Assembly (NCBI GenBank): GCA_001465935.1
Contig: LNKV01000013.1
Span: 682,001 to 746,000, forward strand
Direction: 5' to 3'
Source: Clarireedia homoeocarpa
Lineage: Eukaryota; Ascomycota; Leotiomycetes; Helotiales; Rutstroemiaceae
DNA length: 64,000 nt
Shown: positions 1 to 12,198 of the stretch, one piece after another
Layout: each line of letters begins with the position of its first letter
Position numbering within the stretch: the stretch's first letter is position 1
The notes under the pieces: generated by a model
What the model was told of the DNA's origin: nothing
The model's database searches: none
Seen by the model: only the letters and a program-made list of their open reading frames with translations
Position numbers and translations under genes: made by a program

Positions 1-354
1 CTAAGATGGTGATTAAGCGAGAATTTTTGTTTCTTGGCGCTGTGTTGCGCTGTTGCGCCGCCGACTCCCATTAAAAGAACATAAATCTTGAATACACAAA
101 AATCCTAAGTGGTGATATCAAAAAGTTTTGACGATGCCAGAAAAGTGCACTGGAATTAATCTCTATTATTTTGTGACTTTACAAATGGCTCTGAAGCTGT
201 TGTTACTCCTCGTCACTCGAAGTGCTGTGGGAGAATTGTGAGTTCGATTGCAATATTTGTAATTCTGTCTTCCTCTCTAATTACTACAAACGCAAACAAA
301 AGCCTGATGGAAGCACTTTTGTTGGAGATGCTTCTCATCCAATCTACACTCCAT
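1..354. other. Left edge, no gene seen
   Basis: AT-rich sequence downstream of the stop codon of the minus-strand monooxygenase gene. No open frame with codon structure or recognisable domain is visible. It probably holds the 3' untranslated region and terminator of that gene. Confidence 0.5.
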
Positions 355-1710
355 CTATCGACCGCCACGTTTCACTTCGATATCGCTCCGCTTTAATTCC
401 TTAAACACATCTCTTGCATCAGTCAACATCTTACCAATGTCGGCGGTCCAGACCCATTTCTGATTTTCCTCAACTAATGGCAACAATCTTTCATGACTGG
501 TTTCCCCACCGTCTGGATTTTGCATGTCAAACAGCATACCGTTAACTCGGGACCTTCTTACAAGTTCTTGAGATCTCGGTCGCCTGATACGGTCGTATGC
601 TTGGAATGCAAACTTAATGTCGGCCGTTGAGGATATAAGCTCTGGTGTGAGTAGCCCACTGAGAAGATGAGCATCTTCAATTGCGAAGCCTGCTCCTGCA
701 CCACAGTGTGGTGTTGTAGCATGTGCAGCGTCTCCTAGCAAGCAAAAATTTCCCTTCGCATACGTTGAGGCTGGCAGATGATCAAATAATGCCCACTTTT
801 CCGGGTTCTCAATGAGCTGCAGAAGATTAGCAGTCTACTAGAGAGGTTGTGAAGCACAACATACCTCAAGGATTTTCAAAACTTTCTTGCCCCAGCCCTT
901 GAAATCTTGCATGACTTCATCTCTTGAAGATGGAATCACCCAGCGTCTATCTGTCCAAGGAGTACCTTCGGAATCTCTGAATACAACAAAGTTGACCGCT
1001 GCGCCATTAAGAATAGGCATCATCACGATATGCCCGCCGCGTCCAACAATCAAGTGGCGCATCTCCATATCTTTATCGACACTCTCCACAGCTTTCTTCA
1101 TAGGTACGACTTTTCTGTATGCATATTTGCCACTGTAAACTGCTTTTGAAGTCACATCATCGTCGCCTAATAGGATTCGCCGACAATTTGATCTAATGCC
1201 ATCACAGCCAATCACAGCATCGGCGATTGCCTCATCCCCATCCCCGAACACTATCTTCATCTTTCCATCATCTACCTCATGTACATCAAGCACCTTCTTA
1301 CCAAATTCGGTTTTCACGCCTGCCGGAATGAGCTTCACCAATTCATTTAGAAAATGTGCCCTAGAGCCAGCTACGTGTAGAAAATCTTCCTCATTCAAGA
1401 TTTCTGCAATCAGATCGAAACCGTCACTCATTCCATCACGGAAGTCAAACCAAACGTGATCTTTCTCGGGCCGCAGATTTTTAGCTTTTACTTTGTCCCA
1501 CGCATCCTCGACCGAGGGAGAGATCAACCTCATTGCACGGCACGCATTTAACCCGAATCCAACACCTGCTCCTATCTCCGAAAATGCAGGACGCGATTCG
1601 TATATCGTTATCTGAAAAGATGTATGAATTGCAAGCGCGATAGAGAGTGTGACTCCGCCGATGCCTGCGCCAACTATAGCAATGGAGATAGGTGGGGCCG
1701 TATGATTCAT
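355..1710 (-). CDS. FAD-dependent monooxygenase, salicylate hydroxylase-like
   Basis: Two exons, 1710-865 and 816-355, with a 48-bp intron (donor GTATGT, acceptor CTGCAG); 1308 nt, 435 aa, the usual size for the family. The N-terminus has the Rossmann motif GAGIGG at residues 14-19. A 'CDGIRS' DG motif lies near residue 185 and the FAD-ribityl motif 'LLGDAAHATTP' near residue 310, so all three class A flavoprotein hydroxylase signatures are present. Such enzymes use NAD(P)H, FAD and O2 to hydroxylate or decarboxylate aromatic acids such as salicylate; the true substrate cannot be read from sequence. An ATG 22 codons upstream (1776) is in frame, but the extra residues are not conserved-looking, and the start at 1710 puts GAGIGG where the family has it. 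No signal peptide, so probably cytosolic. A Dal5-type permease gene follows upstream on the same strand, suggesting a small uptake-and-catabolism unit. Confidence 0.85.
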
Positions 1711-1776
1711 TTTCTGACTTAATCGCTGTGAGATTGGGTTTGAAAAATAAGAAAACAGCGGGGTAATGCCTTTCAT

Positions 1777-2206
1777 ATTTATCGATTTCTCATGTGGGTG
1801 CCACTACCAATCACAATACGGAGGTCCGGATGGGGGGTTTAAAATGCCAAGCCACAATTCTTGCTTCCATTATATCTCCTTTTTAGCTATATTAGTGGCG
1901 CAATCATTCATAATTAGTCACTTCTACAATAATGGAGATATTGGTAGCGGAATCAACCTGAATACAGCCGACAAGATACTCCCTGCACAAAGTTTCTTTA
2001 AGCATTTTCTAGTATGTCTTATGCATACGACCATCTAGGAAAGTTACGAGCATATCGACGTTATTTATTGTTGTGGATGCAATGGGATTTAAGGAGTACC
2101 ATTAATGACATTCAATCCCTTTCTCGTGAAAGGAGCTCAAGAGAAGTCTAAGATGTGCAAGAAGCTATTCATTTGTCGTTTTACATCTCTTGCACGCTGG
2201 CCAGAT
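1777..2206. other. Spacer between monooxygenase and permease genes
   Basis: About 430-500 bp of AT-rich sequence holding the promoter of the monooxygenase (both genes point left) and the 3' end of the permease. Sequence around 1800-1850 contains CCAATCACAATACGG and a GC-rich patch that could be promoter elements, but nothing specific is identified. Confidence 0.4.
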
Positions 2207-3992
2207 CTAAAGAATATATCTAAAATCCGGATGTTCGTCTCCTAACTGCCCAAGGATCTCTTCACGATCGAATTTGGCATCCTCCTTTCCTGCATCTCGT
2301 CTTCTGTTTGACATCCATAACAGAACCTCCATCGCAGTAGCAGCAACGATGCTCACAACACAAAGTGCGAGACCCGTGCTGAATCCCGTCCTGTATCTGG
2401 GGGTTTCTGTAGTGATGAAAACATTACTCGATACGAAATTCCCACAATTACCGAGCCCGATCACGAACCCGGTGCCGAAGGCAGACTTTGAGTTACCGCC
2501 CATGTTATTGGATATCCATACAACTAAGAGTGGCATCTGGATATATGCCGAGGCCGTAATTGCAAACAGTCCAAAATAGCGAGCATGAATTGCACTTATT
2601 GGTACAGTGAGTTCAATGGACCATCCGACTATACCGATTAATGCACCGATCAGTATGAAACCATACCGGTGTCGCAAATAACCGGAAAGGTACGAGGTTA
2701 TGAGTAAGCAGACTAAGGCGACGATGAAGACAGGAATGGTGTGGACCTGAGCTTGTGCCTTGGAGTAGCCAAGGGCGGTGAGGATTGTTGGCTGGAAAGC
2801 TACGATGGAGGATGCTGCTGTGTCGGCTCCAAAGTATGCAAATGTACTAAGTTTGGTTTAGCGTCTCCAGCAATTCAGAGAGAGGATGCTAACATACGCA
2901 ATCCATATTTTCGGATCGAGCAAGCACTCTTTCATGACGAAATAGTTGTAGTGATTCGGCTGTGAAGGACCTGCATCGATCTACCCTCGAGGATTAGCAT
3001 GTTCCCAAGCCTATTTCCTGGATTCATCTACCTTCAACATCTCAAGCATATACTCTTTCTCCTCGGGTCTGAGGAATTTCGAATTTTCTGGGTAATCTGG
3101 GATACAAAGAAGCCCAATGCCTGTGGCCAGGATGGTGAGTAGTCCTTCGATTATGAAGATCCATCGCCATCCTCGATAGCCTCCGACTCCGTCCATATTC
3201 CTGATCGCAAACGCAAGAAGCTTTGGGCTGTCAGCTTGCCCCTAATAACTATCTCTTTAAGTGTACCTACTCCACCAAATGCACCTGCTAAGACAGCGGA
3301 GCCAAAGAACATAGCGTATCGGATTGAAAAATCTCGTCGTTTGTAGTACTTACCAATGAGGTATGCACATCCTAAAACTTCCCTTCAGAATCTATATTGC
3401 AGAAGATGCAGCTAATATGTACTTACCTGGGGCGAACCCAGCTTCGAAACAACCCATCAGAAATCTACAAGCCAACACGCCACCGAAGGACTTGGTGACG
3501 CCCAGCCCGATAGTGCAAAGTGCTTCAAGTATCCTCAGCATATTATCCGCAGGATATGAGACGGAAGAGAGTTCACTTACACCAACAAAACATCTGACCA
3601 GACAAGAAAACTGACGGCTTCACAAACCCCTTCTTCATGAGCATATTGGTTGGGACTGGAAGTATCGTGTACGGAATATTCAAAATCCACAACGCTTTGT
3701 TGTAATCGGTATTCTTCATCTTAAGCTCTGCTGTCATACCTTCAATTTTGGCGTTGGCTATGTTGGTTCGGTCGATGAAGGTTATCGCATAGAGGATCAT
3801 CAGCGCTGGTAGGAGTCTTAGGTCACATTTGAGGGTAAGTCTTCTTTCCATTGCGGCATCTTCAACGAAGGTTGTGTTATGACTTTCAGCAGGAGATTTT
3901 TCTGAATTAGCGGTGGTTGCTATGGTGCCATGATTCAGTTTCTCAGTGTCGACCAAAGAGATATCCTTTGCCGGATCTAATGAGCCTTCCAT
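2207..3992 (-). CDS. MFS transporter, Dal5/allantoate permease (ACS) family
   Basis: Six exons on the minus strand: 3992-3581, 3522-3427, 3371-3271, 3220-3032, 2980-2898 and 2846-2207. They sum to 1521 nt and encode 506 aa, normal for the anion:cation symporter family. The N-terminal tail of about 60 residues is hydrophilic. The first membrane segment follows with 'ITFIDRTNIANAKIEGM', the hallmark of fungal Dal5-like carriers. Later blocks include 'GYRGWRWIFIIEGLLT' and 'GNCGNFVSSNVF'; about 12 membrane segments are expected. The C-terminal tail is charged and cytosolic. The family imports allantoate, ureidosuccinate, nicotinate, pantothenate and other organic anions; the substrate here is unknown. 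Introns are 48-58 bp with standard GT-AG ends. It lies about 500 bp upstream of a co-oriented aromatic hydroxylase gene, so a role in taking up an aromatic or heterocyclic acid is an inference from context. Confidence 0.85.
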
Positions 3993-5396
3993 GTTGGATA
4001 CTGTACCTCAATGATGGACAGTGGACTGGATGATCCAAGGGAGAATCTCAGCGTTGACATATTTATCTGCAGTTGACCTTTACATGAAGTATCATAGCTC
4101 ACCAGATATGATCTGCAAGTTGACTGCAGGAGGAGTCATCAATACAACCCCTGAGAGCGGGGTCGAAGCCATATCACTGGCTACTGGAAGATATCTCCCG
4201 TGCTTTGGCGAAATATTTAACCGGATGTTATCTTCCAAACCCTACCGGCAATGAGTTGTGGGAGGGACTGCACTATCGCAGCGACCCAAGTAGCTGACGC
4301 TATCATTCTCTTTGCTGACCAAGTACAGGAATGAAAATGGGTGAGTAACGTCGTATTTTGGCAAAATAGTTCTTCGAAAAGAAAACAGTTACCGAACGAG
4401 CTTGTATTACGAGCAGCGAGCCAACCAGCTAGTTTCGTTCGGCAGATTATACTCATGCATGCGATAGACGAAGTGATTGCCGTGCGCCACTCCCACTGCC
4501 ATTCGCTCACTCGGTGGGGTTTGAACCAATGAGATGCTATTCTTTGGATTTAATAAATCTGTGCTACCATTCTCTATCTCAGAGGTTATCACGCTGCCGG
4601 CTCTCCCTGTGAACCAGTAGAAATAGACCAACATCAGCTCCATCATCGCAAGAGCTTGGGTAAGCAGCAACCATGAGTCGATATCATACACTCAAAATCT
4701 AAATGAAATTGATTTATCGACCACTGGCTATAGCATGCAGACTGGAGATACGAAATACTTAGTGAGTATTTTGGGGTGATATGGCAGACTGGTTGCTAAG
4801 CCATCACGTCAAAAAGTCGTAATACACACTGAATATGCCTGTGGCCTTGTTGTTTATCGAAGCCTTATCGATTGTTTCATGTCTGATCAGTGTCTTGCTG
4901 GGGGAGAACCAGAGTAAATGATAGCCAGGTATTGGAGCAATTAACAGCAACAGCTCCAGCTTAGACTGATGGCAGTGCTGAGGGGGGGTGAATTATATCC
5001 TCTGGTTATGGTTATTCCATTACAGTAAAGACTGTGGCTTGGCAGTCACTGATGTTTTCGTTGAGACTGAGACCTCGCGACTCACAGTTTCAATAATAAG
5101 TAAGGTGCAGGGACATGCGGGGGTTTGCTGTATAGATCGACTAAACTGGACAAGAAAGGCTTACGTGAACCTCATTCGCGGAACAGGATGGAGGGTGACA
5201 CTGATAAGCTCATGTCAATATCGCACTTCGTACGTACTATCACCAAGACCACTATGGTGTCAGAGTTTCCCTCCCGCTGATCAGGTGATCGGTCTCGTTG
5301 GCCGTTGTATCTCCCTACGCCTGATCATTGCACGCCTTGTTCTGCATGCCAACCTCTCGGCCCACTTCACCATCTACGGAGATTCAAATCTCTACA
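3993..5396. other. Intergenic stretch, no convincing gene
   Basis: Contains the promoter of the minus-strand permease and the region upstream of the HET-domain remnant. Several open frames up to about 140 codons occur on both strands, but their translations show no domain, no codon regularity and no consistent splicing. Nothing else is seen. Confidence 0.5.
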
Positions 5397-7400
5397 ATGC
5401 TTTGTAAGAAGTGTTTAAAAATATCATTTACTCGGCAGCTATACCCCAGGTTGTGGAGTTGGTTACATTATCACAAGTTTTCGGATTTGGATATATCAGC
5501 TCGAGAAGGATATGAACTTTGCATGTTGTTTCGTACGGGAGTACTTAGAGACTATTCACACAAAAATTCGTGCTCGGTTGAGAAAGCAGAAAGTTACCAT
5601 CGAAAGATCGATCGTACAGATGAAGAGGAAAGGAAAGACGTACTGATATTTACAACACGGCCCGGATTTCACGTATCAGTAATTCTCCAATCTGTCGATA
5701 CAGCTATTGAGTCAGGACTCATAAAACTGGTGTACGAAGTATGCGCGAGCAAGACGTTACATAAAGAGCACCCCTAACAATGAGACACGCGTAGCTCTAC
5801 AAGTTTCATAGTTACCTGGTAAGCTCTAACTTGGTATATATGCTACAAAATCTCGAACTTTTGGCAGGTAGTATTGCTCTACGAAAATGGAATATCCTAG
5901 GAAGACATGTGCCGGCTTCAGTCAATTTTGCAATGGCTAAGGATTGGATCGACTGTTGCATTTCGAAACACGTGAAATGCGCCCAGAGACTTGAGGTACC
6001 TCTACCTTCTCGGGTACTTGACCTAGGATCGTCAGGAGATACCTTGGACTTGCATCTCTTGACAAATGCAGATATACATAGTCAATACGCCACCTTGAGT
6101 CACTGCTGGGGAAATTCGCAACCGCTGAAACTTACAACGGCTACTTACGAAAGTTTTCAGCAGATGATTACCTTTTCCTCGTTACCAAAAACATTCCAGG
6201 ACGCAGTCATTGCTACAAGGGCCCTAGGACTGCGATATCTCTGGATAGACTCCTTGTGCATCCTGCAAGATTCAAAGCAAGATTGGGAAGAGCAGTGCTC
6301 CATGATAGTACGAGTATATAAAGATTCAGCTGTAACTATCGCTGGACCCCAAGCTTCCGACTGTCATTCTGGATTCCTTAATAACAGGTTACTAAATGAT
6401 GAGATTAGTTTAACTGTATCGGATGATGAAGACTCTGACAGGATTACCATCTCAATTCAAGATCCAGCCGATATGGAGCTACAATCCCCCCTTGCTAAGC
6501 GAGACTGGGTATTACAGGAACGATTACTTTCTCCCCGAACGATCTATTTCGGTGGCACGAGGATGTTTTTTGAATGTTTTACCAATAATCAGGACGAGAG
6601 TTGTCATTTTCCGACCCAGGAAGGCGGTGGAGGGTTTCGTCAAGAAAGTAGTCGTTGCACAGCTTAAATCGAAATTGGAGTGTTTTCAGCACTGGGAAAT
6701 TCTTGTTCGCGATTATAGCTCAAAGTCATTGACCTACATGACCGACAGACTACCTGCGCTATCCGCACTTGCCTCGGATTTTCACAGGGCTACCGGCGCT
6801 GATTATCTAGCAGGATTATGGCGACAAGATTTGCCGGTAGGACTAACCTGGCACATCCCGCAGCACTATTTTGAAAACACTTCGCCTATGCCCTCAAACT
6901 CCGAGTACATTGCCCCTCCATGGTCATGGGCTAGTAAATCGTATAAAATTGGGGAACTAAGTTCTATCGAGGATGGCAAGAAACGCGAATTTGACGGCGA
7001 CTGTGAAATACTTGAAGCTGAGGTTAAATCAGCAGGACTTGATCCATTTGGTGCCGTCGCAAGTGGATATCTCAAGATTTCGGGCAGAATATGCTCTGCT
7101 GTGGTTCAAAACAAAAATTCAAACCCATATGTATCATCACTGGGCAGCAGCTCTCTAAATACCCGGTTGGCATCATATTCACCAGATGAAGGCCTCATGG
7201 TTAGAGGATCTAAGCTGAGCGTCCTGCTACTCTATTTGGGAAGGTTTAGAAATGGGAACACAGTAGCTTTAAGCATCAAAAGAACAGGACACATTCCTAC
7301 CACATACGTGCGGGTTGGATTGGCTCATACAACTTACCTCAGTAGCGAATTGAAGGAGATGTATGAAAATGTCGAACGAACTACGGTAACTACCATATGA
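5397..7400 (+). pseudogene. HET-domain (heterokaryon incompatibility) gene, apparently disrupted
   Basis: Three blocks in different frames together resemble one fungal HET protein of about 650 residues. Block 1 (5397-5777) starts MLCKKC and ends at a stop; it looks like the usual cysteine-containing N-terminal extension. Block 2 (about 5870-6660) holds the HET core: 'YATLSHCWG', 'LPKTFQDAVIATRALG', 'RYLWIDSLCILQDS', 'DWVLQERLLSPRTIYFG'. A good intron (GTAAGC donor at 5820, TTGGCAG acceptor) precedes block 2, but no reading phase joins it to block 1 without a stop. Block 3 (about 6630-7400, another frame) continues with 'LTYMTDRLPALSALAS' and 'YLAGLW', typical of sequence just after the HET core. 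No plausible intron was found between blocks 2 and 3, so a one-base frameshift near 6630-6650 is likely. HET proteins trigger cell death when genetically different hyphae fuse. A sequencing error or unusual splicing remains possible. Confidence 0.6.
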
Positions 7401-8384
7401 TAGCTTGGACATTAGGACACTGAGACTCAAGCATCTGATGTATGAAAAGCATAAATCGGACGAATTCCGCTCATCCGACGGCTAAAATCTTGGCTACGAA
7501 TCGGATACGGACTACGGCTATGAAAAGCGGATAGTCGGCCAATCGGAAGTACCCGAATGAAGCTGACCAATTAATCGCTCTTGAAAATCGGTGCATTGCC
7601 TGTTATGCAGCCGCAGCGCGTGTAACAGAAGGAATCGTTTCCGGTGTGTATATATAAATATAAATATATATACATTTTTTTTTTTTTTTGGCGTATTTTG
7701 TGTATTACGATCCGATCGATGGATATTTCGTCATTCAAGCTCCCAATGCAACGGCCTCGACACACTCAGAAAGACTGATTTGTCAAACCGAACAATCCAG
7801 AAGAGTCATGCTGATCTAGCCAACTTATCTACTAAGTAGCTTCTTAATTGCTGCTCAATTCTCATTGGTGCAGACGGTAATCTGATTGATAAGTTTGCCA
7901 AAGGTGGCTCGGGTGGGTCCTAACATCGGAGGGATCCCGGATACCGATACCAGACAACGGGCAGCGAACAACGAAAATAGTAAAAGTCCCAACTGGCGGC
8001 GGGCAATTGCACTAGCTTGATTGGGCAGTTTGTTGCTGAGTAGAGTGGATGAGAAGATAATGTCGAGATTTCGAAGTTTCAGGAAAGAACTTCGTGGAAA
8101 ATTTAAACCCTTGCTTTCTACAACTTCATCTACATTCTTCCTTTGTAACTATCCACACTTGAGAGAGCGACTTCTTAATAACATCCGTCGTCTGTAAGTC
8201 TTACCATCTTCCCTTTGTATTCTCGTTTGCCTCTTGAGATTTTGTTCTCAAAAATCTATTGTTTGTCCCAGCCACTTTGCCTCTTCCACGTTGTAGAGCT
8301 TTTGAAACTGATGCTTTCTTGTGTCAAGATTAGTGCTTCAACTTGCCACCTTCAATAATACCAATACTACCCTCAACGATAACC
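7401..8384. promoter_or_regulatory. Gap and upstream/leader region of ccp1
   Basis: The first 250 bp contain several imperfect copies of a CGGATA/CGGACTACGG-like word and then a (TA)n plus T13 tract near 7650-7690. From about 8100 the sequence becomes C/T-rich and leads to the ccp1 start, as fungal 5' leaders do. A GTAAGTCTTACC word at 8196 followed by a pyrimidine-rich stretch could be a 5' untranslated intron; no acceptor is certain. Confidence 0.4.
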
Positions 8385-9627
8385 ATGGCATCTGCAACAC
8401 GAGCCTTCGCCCGCGTAGGCGCTGCTCTCAAGCCATCCTCCTTCCGCCCCGCCACCCGCACCACCGCATTCACCCTTCCTCGTCAAGCTTTCCGTCAACA
8501 ATCCCGCAGAGGCTACGCATCTGAAGGCGGAGCTGCCAAATCCTCCACCGGTCTCTACCTTGGTATTGGAGCTTTGGCTCTTGCAGGTGGTGCTGGATAC
8601 TATTTCGTCTCCCAGGGCAATGGATCTCTATACTCTGGTTCTGCGAAGGAGACCACTGGTATTTTCACCCCCAAGTTCGAGGACTACGAGAAGGTGTACA
8701 ACGAGATTGCGTCGAGATTGGAGGAGAAGGACGACTATGATGATGGATCGTTCGGACCTGTTCTGGTGAGATTGGCATGGCATGCAAGTGGAACCTATGA
8801 TAAGGAGACTGGAACTGGTGGAAGCAATGGTGCTACCATGAGATTCGCGCCTGAAGGTGACCACGGTGCGAACGCTGGATTGGTCGCTGCTAGAGATTTC
8901 TTGCAACCTGTTAAGGGTAAGATTTCCTTCGCCCTTTCTCCAACAGGACACAACTAACATCTGCCTACAGAGAAATTCCCATGGATCACCTACTCCGATC
9001 TTTGGATTCTCGGAGGTATCTGCGCCATCCAAGAAATGCAAGGCCCGATCATCCCATACCGACCTGGTCGACAAGACAAGGACGCAGCTGCTTGCACACC
9101 TGATGGACGTCTTCCAGATGCCTCTCAAGGTAACAAGCACTTGAGAGCTATCTTCGGCCGCATGGGTTTCAATGATCAAGAAATCGTTGCATTGAGTGGC
9201 GCACACGCTCTCGGTCGTTGCCACACTGACCGCAGTGGTTTCGATGGTCCTTGGACTTTCTCTCCTACCGTTGTTACCAATGAGTACTTCAAGCTTTTGT
9301 TGAATGAGAAGTGGCAATGGAAGAAGTGGAATGGTCCTAAGCAGGTAAGCATTCCGTCGTATTTGACATATCTACCAACATTCCCAAAAGAGACTAACAA
9401 CCCCGCAGTACGAAGACAAGACCACCAAATCCCTCATGATGCTTCCTACCGATATGGCTCTTGTCTCTGACAAGACCTTCAAGCAATACGTCGAGAAATA
9501 TGCCAAGGATGAGGAACTCTTCTTCAAGGACTTCGCCGCCGTTATCACCAAGCTCTTCGAATTGGGTGTTCCTTTCGCCGAGACAACCGAAGCTTCCCCA
9601 ATGAGGTTCAAGCCTACCAATGCTTAA
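8385..9627 (+). CDS. ccp1: Mitochondrial cytochrome c peroxidase
   Basis: Three exons, 8385-8916, 8971-9344 and 9409-9627; 1125 nt, 374 aa. The N-terminus is a bipartite mitochondrial signal: Arg/Ser/Ala-rich amphipathic start, then a hydrophobic stretch 'LYLGIGALALAGGAGYYFV' at about residues 56-74 that would direct the protein to the intermembrane space. The class I haem peroxidase domain follows, with the distal-site block 'RLAWHASGTYD' near residue 129 (catalytic Arg, Trp, His) and the proximal haem ligand His in 'SGAHALGRCH' near residue 255. The enzyme reduces hydrogen peroxide with electrons from cytochrome c. The 5' flank is C/T-rich, as for highly expressed fungal genes. The ATG at 8385 is the first in frame and sits in a good context (AACCATGG). 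Length and motif order match family members. Confidence 0.95.
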
Positions 9628-11043
9628 ATCTCTTAACAGCTAGTGAGGTGAGGTGAGGTGAGCTGCGGATGGTGAATGCAGAGAATACAAAATCGAGGGA
9701 GATTGATACCCGAGGAAAGAAAAATATGTGCATATTATGATGCGAGATGAGACCAGACAGAAAAAAGACTAGAAAGGAGGGATTCGCTTCCTGGTATAGA
9801 ATGGGGTGATTTGATATAAATGAATAGAGGAAAGAAAGACGGATTTTAGAGCTAGATTAGATGGAGGCCGCATATGGCTGTTCTTAGACAGACTCTGCTT
9901 CATTTGTTATGCTGTAAAGGAGTGTAGTTTCAGAAGAGGGGATAGGGGAGATAGCAGCGAAGAAAGGGGCTGAATGTTTATTGAGATTTTGTAAAATAAC
10001 TCGCTCTCGTTGCAGTTAATCTCCAAACTTTGTTTGTATTTTCCTCTTTGAGTGCTGATAAAGTGGTAATGTAGAGGAGAAGATTGATCGGGCCGTGCTG
10101 TGCCGGTGTGCTGCTGGTGCATGCTCAGGAAATGTATATGAGTGGCTGAAGATGTATAAGCACATGAATATATACTGTACTAGAGAGACTTCGATAGAAG
10201 CTCTTCATTCAGACCTGACTTGGCTTGCACCGAAATATCTCGAAATGAAAGAGAAGCAAAACGAAGAAGATGACAAGAAGAGGAGAGCAGAGGAGAGGAG
10301 AGGAGAAGAGTTCTAATGTTACAGCACGGTTGGCTACCCCTCCTCTCACTCCGCGCCTCCGAATCCTCAGCTGCAGAACTGTGCTGCAATACCATGGGTC
10401 AGAGCATTTTCATGGTACTGTACGTACGTACGCATGGAGGGATTCCTCGCTCTGCAGCCGCCACTTTTTTTATTGGCTACTGTACTGTATCTCTCTATAT
10501 CTTTTACTGTATATTCGTGCGACATATATAATCCGGGGTAAGGTTAAGTAAGGGTCCTCCCCCACACCAACCGACAACAATCCAATCCATCCATCTTATT
10601 ACGTATCTTCTTCGTACAGTGAGTGTAACCTTAGTGTAGTAGCCAGCCGTATGAATTCTACATGTCAAATACATTGTATACTTACTGTACTTATTGTTGA
10701 CAGCATCTAATGTAGCAAATAACCTTGAGCTCGGATTTTGAATCGCAATAGAGTTAGTTACATTACAGAAATATCCGGAGTTTGCGCCGAGATACTGCAA
10801 GGTTAAAAGCCAATTGTAGGAGATTAAAGGCGGCATTAGCACTCGAGGTACGTCGTACGTACTGTACTGTATAGATCTCAGAGACGAGACTGACTATGTT
10901 TCATGAGCCTGAGCCTGAGCTTGTTGAGTGCTTGCTCTGCTTACGGTGCTGTACAGTACTCACTTGGACTGTATTTTTTTGCTACAGTAGTTCCATGATG
11001 CAACAACAGCTTGATTCCACGCCTCGACATCTGCTAGCTACAT

Positions 11044-11078
<35 letters not shown>

Positions 11079-12198
11079 TACATGCATGCGAAGTCCATTC
11101 ATTCATTCATTCATTCATCGGGGATATTCGAGCTACATCATCCCACACACACTCACCGAGGTTATGTACAGTAAGCGCTTCAATCAACCAGCACGACGAC
11201 GTCCCACGTACAGTACATGTAACCTTACATTATCCCAGCTCCCGTCTACTAAGAATAAAAAAAAAAGAATCGAGTACAATGTGATGACGACAATGAACAG
11301 GAAGACTCCGAAGGATAAAAAAAAAAAAAAAAGTCACCGCTCGCTCGGCTACCCAGGGGCACGCACTCTAAAAGGGGAACGAACCCCAAGGGCAGCACAT
11401 TCACCCTCGGAAAGCGGCGGTGTTCTTCGCTCTTTCGGATCCGTGATGGGGACCCTCCAAGCACAAACAAGCACACAAAAGTCATGCGGACGGAAGCCCA
11501 TCACAGCGGCAGCTCGAGCAGTTGCTTGGACATGGACGCCAGTAGAAGGGAGGGTCTTGTTCTACAGTATTCCGTGTCCGAGTGTTGACGGGAGAAAAGT
11601 GACGGGGCATTAGAATTGTTTATTGATCAATGATATCCAGACGATGCAAAGCGCAGGAAACATACGGAAGAGAGGTTTGTGAAATAGGGCGATGGAAAGG
11701 AGATGGAGGAGAGAATAGGAAGTATTTGAAAGAATGAAGGGAGGGAGAGGAGGGAGACGGGCGTGTGGATGTAGAGAAGTATTGCTTGGTGGCGAGTGCT
11801 TATGGGTAATTTGATTTGAGTCCAAGAATAAAGCATCGAACTAGGATGGAAGCTATATGGGTGAAGGCTGGTATCATCGAGTTCCATTCATCCACCCCAG
11901 GTCTCCTTCCATGCGCATTCAGTTTTCTCTTACTATCTGCTTTCAGCAAATCAAAAACACACGCCAACTCCGATTCTCCGTTTACCCCTTTCCTCAACAC
12001 CTGCACTGTTTCCCATTCTCTAACCCTTAAGGTGTGAGTCTTGTGTTCTATATGTAACGACAAACCATCTTTTCTATCCCCTAAGTGATCCCTAATCCTA
12101 GAAATGCAATTCGGTCCATCGGAACCTACTGATACCCAGAACGCCAGCGCTATGCAAAAACCAAATCTACCATTCCATTGTAGCTTTATGCCATCATC
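9628..12198. other. Gene-poor stretch with simple repeats and TACTGTA/TACAGTA motifs
   Basis: About 2.6 kb without a supportable gene. It starts with the ccp1 3' region (GTGAGGTGAGGTGAG repeat at 9643). From about 10170 to 11570 there are about a dozen TACTGTA or TACAGTA words, often extended to GTACTGTAC. Microsatellites include (TACA)n-(CA)n at 11040-11083, (CATT)n at 11096-11117 and two A-runs at 11259 and 11319. Frames of 70-175 codons here translate to low-complexity peptides and are not annotated. The right end is the 3' flank of the PLC-like gene. Confidence 0.55.
11041..11118. repeat. Compound microsatellite (TACA)n-(CA)n and (CATT)n
   Basis: TACA/CATA tetranucleotides run into a CA dinucleotide tract, then after a short spacer about five copies of CATT. 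Seen directly in the sequence. Confidence 0.9.

Noticed and set aside
4217..4691. Overlapping minus-strand frames of about 95 codons
   Set aside because: No domain, two competing frames and no splice sites joining them.
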